Source of the DNA: Gloeophyllum trabeum ATCC 11539
Taxonomy: Eukaryota > Basidiomycota > Agaricomycetes > Gloeophyllales > Gloeophyllaceae
DNA: 64,000 nucleotides
Assembly: GCF_000344685.1 (NCBI RefSeq)
Contig: NW_006920413.1
Location: 664,662 to 728,661 of the forward strand
Direction of reading: 5' to 3'
Shown: positions 56,500 through 64,000 of the stretch, piece by piece
Layout of the letters: each line of letters opens with the position of its first letter
Numbering within the stretch: position 1 is the stretch's first letter
Translations under genes and position numbers: made by a program
Notes under the pieces: model-generated
Told to the model about the DNA's origin: nothing
Seen by the model: only the letters and a program-made list of their open reading frames with translations
Databases searched by the model: none

Positions 56500-58539
56500 T
56501 CAAGCGACGCGCTCCCTGCCGCTCGCACCATTCTTGTGCATCCCAGCGTAATTCTCAAGCTTCTCCGTAGGGGCGGGCAAGCTCTCATGGGTAGCACTCG
56601 CACTCGCACTCTTCGTCGCCTCCACCTCCCTCCTCGCCGCCGACCAAATCAACGCCTCCTCGCCCCGCTTTCCAGCATCACCCTCAGACCCCTTGGCGCC
56701 AGGCGGCACGTACGGTGCACGGTTCTCAGTAGTCGGTAAATGCGCTGCGACCTTCACCGCACGTTTCTGGGCAGCAGCCGCCGTAGGGTCAGCTTGAGCT
56801 TGCGCGGCAGTCCCGTTTCCGTTGGAGTAATCCGCGTTGTGCATCTGCCTCGGAACAGCCATGTGCGTAGGAAGTGTATGCGTCGAGAAGTTGTGCGAGA
56901 CCGGGAGAGAAACAGCACGAGGAGCGAGTGTATGCGTCGGGAGGGTATGCGTCGAAAAGTTGTGCGAGACCGGAAGAGCAACCCCACGAGGGGCAAGTGT
57001 ATGCGTCGGCAAGGTATGCGTCGAGAAGTTGTGCGAAACGGTCACAGGAACCTCACGAGGTGGGAGAGTGTGACTGGGCAAACCCTGATCAGTCGATACT
57101 GGCATTTCATCAGCCTTCTTCGTCGAGTGCTGCTGCCCAGATGAGTGCGAGACAGACGACGATGAAGCAAAGTCGGCCATCATCACCGACCCCGGAGTGG
57201 GCGACTGCTGAGGGACAAACGAATGCAACGGGCCCATGTGACGCTTCACCGGCAAGCCTTCGGGAGTAGGGGAGGGAGCGGAGGCTTCCTCTTCAGACTT
57301 GCCAGAACCAGTGGGTGCGGAAGCCGGAGGTGAGAAACTGGGCTGCTCAGGAGCACGTACTTGAGACACGCTGGGAGGAGCTTGACCGTGGTGGCTAGGA
57401 ATCAGAACACCCAAGACCGCCTGACGCTTAGCATGAGCGCCGTGAGACGCGCTCGGCATGGACGAAGAAACACCATGGCTAGGCGGAGTGGGAAGCAGTA
57501 GATGGCCTTCATCGTGCATCGTAGAGGTCATAGCATCGTCGCGAGGATCATCGTGCCGCTTGTGGTAAATTGCAGGATTAGGGACGTGGGGAACCAAAGC
57601 CCTAGGATGAACGTTGAGAATGCCTGGAACTGCACCGGAGGAATGAGCCGTAGAAGAGCTTCTGCTAGCCGCAACTTCCTCGTCGTGCTCCGAGTGACGC
57701 TTCTGATGGGGTGTTGGACGAGTCATGTTCGGCATATCGTAGTCCTGAACGTTTGCGATAGCAGTGGCGCCAGGATGTTCAGTTGAACTCTTATGAGACT
57801 GAACCGAGGTACGAGCATCCTCCTCGCGCCTGCCGAGGTGAGTGGTGGTAGGGCCCTGGGATCCGTGCGCGTCGGGCGCCTTCAAGAGCCCTGGGGGACC
57901 AGGCATGGAGCACATAGTCGACGTACTGGCGTCCTCCTCGCGCTTGGGATGACCAGTGGACGTAGGCACCGGAGCCTCGGTCGTCTTCGCTGTATGCGCG
58001 CCAACTAAGCCTATAGCACCAGTGGGGACCGGAACCTCAGAAGAGCCGCTCCGCGCATTGCTGGCCGCCGACATCGCCTGCACCTCGCGATCCTGTATGG
58101 CATTGTGACCTTGATGCGAGGGGAACTGCAAGCGAACTGGCACCGCAGAAGCCTGGCCGGTCATAGTAGCCTCCGGAGAGATGCTGTAAGACGCGCGCTT
58201 GTGCGCAGCAGCCGTCGATTCAGGAGAAGAGTCATCCGAAGTGGTACCGCTGGGACTAGATCCGTAGTCGGCGTTCCTCACGGCTCGCTTCATCTTTCCC
58301 GGTTGATGCAGTCGGGGGAGGGCCGAGGGCTCCTCGGCGTCGTAGTGCCGGCGGTGATCGTAGACAGCAGCATGGTCCGGGGTACTGTAGCAGGCAACGA
58401 ACTGAGAGTCGATACAAGAAGCGGTCGGCGACGCAGAAGACACGGTCGAGGAGTGCATCGTAGGACTGGACATTGGTCCACCGAGAGCGCTTGTCGCGGC
58501 CCAGGACAGAGCGGCAATCCCGAAGATATGGCGGCGCAT
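56500..58539 (-). CDS. Secreted protein with many Kex2-type dibasic sites (putative peptide precursor)
   Basis: One uninterrupted frame of 679 aa. A signal peptide occupies about residues 1-20 (MRRHIFGIAALSWAATSALG). The rest is rich in Ser, Thr, Pro and His and lacks any known domain. Dibasic sites occur at residues 84-85, 114-115, 199-200, 280-281, 327-328, 371-372, 432-433, 592-593 and 624-625 (all KR), plus RR at 63-64, 237-238 and 636-637. KR is usually preceded by H, Q, P or A and four times followed by an acidic start (EEDAST, EEDART, HSEHDEE, HDDPRDD). Spacing between 200 and 372 is regular at 38-47 residues. Three 23-residue copies of VSHNFSTHTLPTHTLAPR start at residues 501, 524 and 547. 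This is the layout of fungal Kex2-processed repeat proteins, cut in the Golgi and released. No CAAX end, so not a mushroom mating pheromone. Function unknown. Confidence 0.82.
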   Translation of the reverse strand: MRRHIFGIAALSWAATSALGGPMSSPTMHSSTVSSASPTASCIDSQFVACYSTPDHAAVYDHRRHYDAEEPSALPRLHQPGKMKRAVRNADYGSSPSGTTSDDSSPESTAAAHKRASYSISPEATMTGQASAVPVRLQFPSHQGHNAIQDREVQAMSAASNARSGSSEVPVPTGAIGLVGAHTAKTTEAPVPTSTGHPKREEDASTSTMCSMPGPPGLLKAPDAHGSQGPTTTHLGRREEDARTSVQSHKSSTEHPGATAIANVQDYDMPNMTRPTPHQKRHSEHDEEVAASRSSSTAHSSGAVPGILNVHPRALVPHVPNPAIYHKRHDDPRDDAMTSTMHDEGHLLLPTPPSHGVSSSMPSASHGAHAKRQAVLGVLIPSHHGQAPPSVSQVRAPEQPSFSPPASAPTGSGKSEEEASAPSPTPEGLPVKRHMGPLHSFVPQQSPTPGSVMMADFASSSSVSHSSGQQHSTKKADEMPVSTDQGLPSHTLPPREVPVTVSHNFSTHTLPTHTLAPRGVALPVSHNFSTHTLPTHTLAPRAVSLPVSHNFSTHTLPTHMAVPRQMHNADYSNGNGTAAQAQADPTAAAAQKRAVKVAAHLPTTENRAPYVPPGAKGSEGDAGKRGEEALIWSAARREVEATKSASASATHESLPAPTEKLENYAGMHKNGASGRERVA
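56833..57039 (-). repeat. Three tandem 69-bp repeats within the Kex2-site protein gene
   Basis: Copies start (minus strand) at 57039, 56970 and 56901 and encode VSHNFSTHTLPTHTLAPR plus a five-residue linker (GVALP, AVSLP). The second and first copies are nearly identical; the third ends THMAVPRQM. The exact 69-bp spacing points to unequal crossing-over or slippage. Confidence 0.92.
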
Positions 58540-58687
58540 GATCGTAGACTTGATGGATGAAGGTCGTAACTAAAGAGAGTGGTCCCTAGGATGTGCTGGT
58601 GATAGCCTGTGGTGGAAGGGAATAGAGAGAGAAATGGTTGAAGTTCATCTTTTACGTCGGTCGGGGTGGCTGACAGCAGTTGACACT

Positions 58688-58712
58688 TGCCAAACAGTGC
58701 CAAAGGTTGGCA
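58688..58712. promoter_or_regulatory. Cluster of TGCCAA/TTGGCA motifs upstream of the Kex2-site gene
   Basis: TGCCAAA at 58688-58694 and 58698-58704, and the inverse TTGGCA at 58707-58712, all about 150-170 bp upstream of the ATG at 58539. Three copies in 25 bp is more than chance suggests; the factor is unknown. Confidence 0.4.
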
Positions 58713-58947
58713 AACGTTTGCAATTGTGGCGGGTGGTGAACCGACCTGGTTTGCACTAAAACTACGGTTTAGATCGAGACAAGGGTGCAACGAAGGCCCG
58801 TGAAGGTCTCGAAGTAAGCTGCTCATTATTCAACCTGCTCAGAGACGTTCATTAAGGATCATTACTTGTCGCCCGCCGGCGTGTAAGTTATATGATGAGT
58901 ATCCGAACAGAAATCGGCTATCTACATGTCTCCTACTAAATGTTATA

Positions 58948-59561
58948 CTATCATTGAGGGGGTTCTGCAAAAAGTATCGAATTCGGCCTGTAGCATTCCA
59001 CACACTTGACGGATTCTTATCGGATCTTCCGCATATTGTGTGTAACTTAGTGATGAACGTCCTCATTATTTTTGTGCATTTGTATGCAGCCTGTGGAACG
59101 TAGGAGAGAGATGCCGGTTCATGTAGGGGGTTCTGCAAAAAGGCGTCACATGCGGTCACAGTGGGATCTCGCCGCGAGCGATGTCACGCTTTTGTCACGA
59201 TATGGGCCCGGGAGATGTGCAAAGTTGCCTCTCTATCTCGACACGCTCGTTATTTACTCTATCGGACTGGTGTATTGTACTTTAGACGGCATATTCATGA
59301 TATCCCAAGCCATTTCGCTGCAATCCGTTGAGAGCATCACGAGAGATCTAGTGGACACTGTTTCTTTCCCATGGCCTACAGGACCCGTTTTCTCTCCCTC
59401 TCTTCAACCACAGCAGATATTCCCATTCTGACTTGGCAGGGGGTCTATTCTAGTGTATATATACCTTCCTGAGCTTACCCAACATTTTTTGGTTGAGTGT
59501 GGAATGAGATATAAGGGGGTGAGGGGGTTCTGCAAATTTTGCAGAACCCCCTCAATGATAG
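58948..59561. mobile_element. MITE with 25-bp perfect inverted ends and TA target
   Basis: Both ends read CTATCATTGAGGGGGTTCTG followed by CAAAA, in inverted orientation, and are flanked by TA (58946-58947 and 59562-59563). Element length is 614 bp, without coding capacity. Partial internal copies of GGGGGTTCTGCAAA occur near 59125 and 59522, the latter forming a perfect palindrome with the right end. TA target suggests Tc1/mariner-type mobilisation. Its right end lies inside the last exon of the DUF6534 gene. Confidence 0.8.
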
Positions 59562-61423
59562 TACAGCTGCATCTCCTTCAGACCTCGTCAAGTCTGGCAG
59601 GTTGACCTTGTATCCCTCTTCGGTTTGAGTGCCCTCCTCAAGACTCCTAACACCGGGTGATTTGACAGTGGTCAGTTCGATTGCATCAGCGGAGCGGTCA
59701 CAATGTACCTGGAAACGAGACGTCAGGGACGCAGAAAGTCTAATGAACTGAACAAGCATACCATAGAGGTGGTAGTAATCTGTATCCCACCGTCGCTCGG
59801 CGGGTGCTGAAACCTCAGTACACCGTCACTGCGCAAGTTGTGTTTCTTAAAGATGCCAGTGGAAGTTGACCCCTGGTCACTGGCACTCGACAACCAGAAC
59901 TTCCGGGCGTTGAGCGATGATAAGACGCAATTGGTATAAAGCTTCGCCAGGGGCAGATTGAAAATGAGAGGTCTGGTGACCGAGGTGACGTTAAGCATCG
60001 TGACAACGGGATAACGGCAATATTTACACAGAGGTTTGCTGCGATCCGGACGCTGTCAAAACATCGCTAAGAATTATCCGGGTATTGGACTCACCGTAGT
60101 AAGATACAAGACGAGGTTCAGTATAGCAACTACGGCCGTGATCATGCCGGTTGGAATGACCACTACCGTGCGACTAGTTAGTACATAGGACCCCGGCCAT
60201 GAACATCGTACGCACCCCGCATGAGTTTGGTCAACAGATCTTCCGTCTGAGGGAAGATGGTTCTCTGCTTATGCTATTTCCATAGGTTTGAGTTGGCGCC
60301 AATTTCGCCGTATTGACAAATACCGTACCAAGTGCAGCACCAATCCCGCCGTAATGACCGTATCCGTGACGGCTGCCATCACAAGCCAGATGATGACAAC
60401 TTGTTCGACCCGTTGCAGTCCGGAGAATTGCTGGGAGGTTCCGAGTATATAAGTGGAGATAGTGTGCCAGCGTTTTAGAACCCACCGCTTTGAGTATCGT
60501 TATACCTATCGCGCCACCAATTGCGCAGACTAGTCGCACCTTGAGTCTTATGGCCTTTACGGAGAGCCATAGTGATGGACGTACGAGTTGAGATGAGGGA
60601 CATGATAACAATAAGGATGCCGAGCCAGAGGCGTCGAGTCAGGACCGTGATTCTCCTGGCATAGAGTTAATCAAGCACTTGGCCATCTGTGGGGGAGCAC
60701 AACGAACCACGCATAGAAAAAGTGCACGACAGATGCTATGATACCCTGCACCTTCATAGGCAGGACGCACGGACGATGAAAGAATAATCACTAACCGTTG
60801 TAACCGGTTCTGAACTACGACGTCAGGAGCCGTAGAGTATACGAGAGGATGGGAGACCTACCGGCATTGAACACTAGGCGGGGTCGCAACATTCAGCTCT
60901 GAGGGTTTATTTTCCCGCCTAGATACCTGAATTACTCACTAGCGTTTGTGAACTGTATCTTCTCGTAGTTTCCGAAGTCTTTGATGGTGTAGTCATATAT
61001 CATGGCCACATCCATGCCGGAGTTGACGTTGTCAACTACGAAGAGGAAGAGTACCTGCGATCCTGCATGAGTTTGTCTAGGATAACCGGCCAGTCATATG
61101 AGCCCTACCATCCATTTTATCCATCGCGTGCCCCTGTATGGTATCAGAGGATGTGTCAGATGGCCGCGGCGTAGTACGCACCTCTCGTTGGTATTAAGAT
61201 ACACGTACGTCTGCACCCACATCATTCCGAGCAAGAATACATTGAAGATGACACCTAAGGAATTAGCTATATCTTGACCGGCAATCATGCAGCGAGGCGT
61301 GTCCACCGACCTATCAAGAGGGCACCCAACCTGAAATATTGTGCCTGAACATTTTCAATATGAGATGGTAACATACTGAGCTTACGTTAGATCTAGCGGG
61401 TATGGCTCCGGCGCTGAAGCCAT
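59475..61423 (-). CDS. DUF6534 seven-helix membrane protein with MITE-derived end
   Basis: Fourteen exons: 61423-61386, 61330-61311, 61272-61182, 61133-61109, 61054-60940, 60873-60862 (12 nt), 60745-60708, 60655-60595, 60529-60486, 60430-60329, 60246-60216, 60162-60095, 60052-59762 and 59708-59475; 389 aa. Family blocks in order: MASAPEPYPLDLTLGALLID, GVIFNVFLLGMMWVQTYVYL, VDNVNSGMDVAMIYDYTI, ASVVHFFYAWRITVLTRRLW, LQRVEQVVIIWLVMAAVTDT, TEDLLTKLMR, GMITAVVAILNLVLYLTT, and LIFNLPLAKLYTNCVLSSLN. Mushroom genomes carry dozens of these receptor-like proteins of unknown ligand. An extra ~25 residues (RPDRSKPLCKYCRYPVV) before LIFNLPLAK may mean that intron 12 is longer than modelled. After residue ~361 the coding sequence enters the inverted end of a MITE, which provides the final 28 residues and the stop codon. 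Confidence 0.85.
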
Positions 61424-63803
61424 GCTCACTGGAAGGTGAGTAATATTGGCTGCTGGCTCTGCGGGATTGGAAGGGGGAAACTAAGACCTCACAAGTGTAC
61501 CAGAGAAACGCATTCATCTTTCACATATATACGGCATAGCTATTCTCTGCTGCATCAAGACGCTTCTGAAGTGATATAACGAGACTTTGATAAAGCGCAT
61601 CCGAGGGGCACGGGATGACATCGCGGGAAGAGCCATCGCGTTCTTTGGAAGCTCGGTGAAAAGAAACCGGCGGTATCGGCAAAGTCCACACAAAGAAAGC
61701 GCGAGGTTTACCTCTCCCGGAATATCCCAAGCTGACCTGGGGAGAGACGGCCTCGTCGTAATTCCGTATGAAGATTGGTCAATCACCGTCGAGACTTGGA
61801 TTCTTCTTTCTTTGCTGCGAGCGCATCGGAAATTCCGAGTCGGGTCTGCAAATTTGGAGACGGTCAGATCCGCTCCAGGAGACTTAAGACAGGGGAAGGG
61901 TGGGAATGAATAGCGAAGAGATATCGACGTGACCCGGTTCCCGAGCAACGTTCACGTCATCGTCGTTCATACTTAGCATGCCTCAGTTATAACGAACAAG
62001 GTCTGAATAGAAGGCAATACCCAGATCACGAAGACTCGATGGCAGTTCCACACAATGAACTTTGAGGAGTACAGAGCCCAGTCGAACCACCGTTTGATAG
62101 GAAGTGGACGCAACTCGCGCGCCTCTTCCGGCTTGAATCCGTGAGAAAGTTGATTCGGAGCAGCCACAAATTCGTTACAGCGTCGGGCTCGTAAGTGCCT
62201 TATTGCTACAAAATCCAATTATTAGCTTCAGGTAAACGACTCGGATGATCCACAAGTATGCTGAAGCAGCTGCTTTGCGCCACGGGTCTCTTGAACTCCG
62301 CTCCCGCTATCTATTAAAATTCAAAATATTATGAAGGGGCTCATCTTCAGTGTTATTATTCTTTAGCAAACTTACTGCAGGTTCACCTCCGCGGGGTTCA
62401 GGGTGCCGTACGAGGCTTCAAGGCATTCCTTCGTCCGCAATAGCTTTCCTTCAAGGAAGTACAGGCTTACCCTCTCGACGGAACAGAGTACTGCCGTGAG
62501 TATCGCCGTGCGACTGTTACACAAGCTTAGCTTCAGTCGTTCTGATAGTACAGATACCTACGATACGCCTTGTACAACTTTTGCGGTAGTTAGACACGAT
62601 TTAGAGGAAACCGAAAATCAGCCGTACTTCGCTGAGAGAGCGTGTCGCGCTGATCCGTGAGTCCTTCAGAAAAGTGGAGCGCCTCTCTCCGCAAACTTTT
62701 GGGCCTTGCAAATACGCTCTAATCACTGGAGTCTCTCAGGCTGACCTGGTCTACTTCCGATCCTCGGTGACTCTTGGTGCTGTCTGTGTGGATGCGTCCG
62801 CACCGGCTTCAGTGTACCCCATAACCGAATGGAGAGGCCTACCTTGACAATCCCTCTCGGCTAACTATACCTCTGGAATGCGACTGAACGGGCAACACCT
62901 TCTCTTCTTCCCTACCATCTTCGCATCGGGCAGCACCAATCTGAATCTTTCCCGGATCGGCACTGAGGGCGAATCCTTCCTGGTACAGAAGTGCTGGTGC
63001 ATGGAGCACCTCGTCCACGGAAGTTACGGAACATAGCACTCCTCGTCCGATGCCATTGTCCAGGCCTCGGGCCAATGACAAAGTTTCTCTGTGATCGTTA
63101 CCTTCATCAGACACGTAGCGAAGTGCTGCCAGTCGCCATCCGTTTCTATAATCCCATATTCTGTTGGCTTTATTGGAGGCCAGGGACGGCCACTCTGCGC
63201 ATCGCTGGAATATGAGGAGAGACTGGTGGACCGCCGCTACTCCCTGCCATCCTTCGTTTCGAACTCTAATGCAACTGAAGAAGCTCCTGCTAGCCCCACC
63301 TGCCTTCTCACCGAATGTACACAGGTAATAATAACTACATGATACTCCGGTCTCAACGGAGGACACGGCCAGTTGTTACTGGGTATGAATAACTCCAACG
63401 TTTAGGGCTTCCGCGCTGTATCCACCCGACTCTTCCCAGCAGACACAGCGCGCTTAGGAAGGCAAGTTCGGAAATGCTAAGACGATTTCCCTTCCGACAT
63501 TAATCGCAGTCCTGGAAGCCTCAAAACCACTTCGCAGTATCATGGGAATGGATCTGATGCAGCGAACGGACAGCTTCAGTCCCTTCCTCGATTCGATGAG
63601 CGAAAATAAATCACCAGAGTAAAGCATAGTTCAGTACACCTATATTACACGGATAAACAAAATTACAGCAGTCCAACTCGTACAATAAGACTTCATCACG
63701 ACAGAATAAGGCATGCGACTATCCAGACCTTCCAGACAAACGTGCGCCTTAGCTTCGTTTCTCATGACACGGGTCAGAATCTCGACCCTGACTCGCGACC
63801 AGC
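61424..63803. other. Unresolved stretch
   Basis: Minus-strand frames at 62218-61973 (contains RWFDWALYSSKFIVWNCHRV, possibly a membrane segment) and 63366-62839 (175 codons open, no ATG) could be pieces of genes, but no family was recognised and no splice chain was convincing. Nothing else stands out. Confidence 0.35.
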
Positions 63804-64000
63804 TTAACGATCTTGCAAGTCGTTGAGGAGACGGAGAATGTTAAGGACTACAAATACAGCGGTAAGCAACCTTGAGAGTTTCCTAATATAACCCGAGAAA
63901 CTCACAGAGATTGATAAAGCTATAAATCGCAAACAAGCGGTTAGACCCAATCGAACCGGTGCGAGTATGTAGGACGAGGTGCTTACTCAAGGTACAGGCT
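63804..64000 (-). CDS. Possible 3' end of a gene running off the window
   Basis: On the minus strand a frame enters from the window edge and ends at a TAA at 63804-63806. A GT-AG intron fits at 63848-63905. One reading gives RLFAIYSFINL then FLNILRLLNDLQDR; another uses a further intron (donor GTAAGC near 63985, acceptor TATAG before CTTTATC) and changes the ending. Too little is inside the window to name it. Confidence 0.3.

Noticed and set aside
56500..58539. Mushroom mating pheromone precursor or mating-type locus
   Set aside because: The protein ends GRERVA without a CAAX farnesylation box, is far too long, and no STE3-like receptor or homeodomain gene is nearby.
62375..62400. CTGCAGGTTCACCT, like the 3' end of small-subunit rRNA
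   Set aside because: The similarity is about a dozen bases and neither 18S helices nor ITS sequence follow on either side.
1..64000. CRISPR array, bacterial operons or prophage
   Set aside because: No regular spacer-repeat pattern; all solid genes are eukaryotic with spliceosomal introns.

Overview
The window is nuclear DNA from a filamentous basidiomycete, most likely a wood-decay agaricomycete of polypore type (an inference from the gene families). Genes are dense and cut by many short introns of about 45-70 bp with GT-AG borders. The families fit this: DUF4246, DUF6534, BTB and F-box proteins of mushroom type, a LIM/RhoGAP protein, a division 1 chitin synthase, a tannase/feruloyl esterase and betaine-lipid synthase. 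Most gene models below were spliced by hand from splice signals plus conserved protein motifs. Every hand-spliced model sums to a whole number of codons, but none was checked against transcripts.

Layout. 0-11 kb: gene-poor start, an intron-containing tRNA-Gln(CUG), a decayed DUF4246 pseudogene (-), an F-box gene (-), a BTB gene (-) and an intact DUF4246 gene (+). 11-16.4 kb: a large LIM-LIM-coiled coil-C1-RhoGAP gene (-). 18.4-25.5 kb: KTI12 (+), betaine-lipid synthase BTA1 (-) and a divergent cyclopropane-synthase-like methyltransferase (+). 25.7-28.1 kb: an ELL-type elongation factor (-). 30.8-32.5 kb: an SNG1/DUF3533 membrane protein (+). 33-36.5 kb: two tiny double-stranded-RNA-binding-domain genes (-) with two MITEs between them. 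38.9-41.3 kb: a tannase/feruloyl esterase (-), then a large coiled-coil protein (+). 45.6-54.2 kb: chitin synthase (-), MDM31 (-) and an RVS161/Hob3 BAR protein (+) sharing a 196 bp divergent promoter. 54.6-58.5 kb: an R3H-associated protein (-) and a secreted protein with many dibasic Kex2-type sites (-). 59.5-61.4 kb: a DUF6534 seven-helix membrane protein (-) whose last exon runs into a transposable element. From 61.4 kb to the end little is resolved.

Themes. KTI12 and ELL serve tRNA modification and transcription. BTA1, the CMAS-like enzyme and MDM31 touch lipid and mitochondrial membrane biology. Chitin synthase, RhoGAP and the BAR protein serve polarised wall growth and endocytosis. The esterase and the Kex2-site protein are secreted. 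The least ordinary observations are the Kex2-site precursor, a predicted 4-nt exon that completes the catalytic His-Cys motif of the esterase, a MITE that supplies the end of a coding sequence, and the pair of stand-alone dsRNA-binding micro-proteins.
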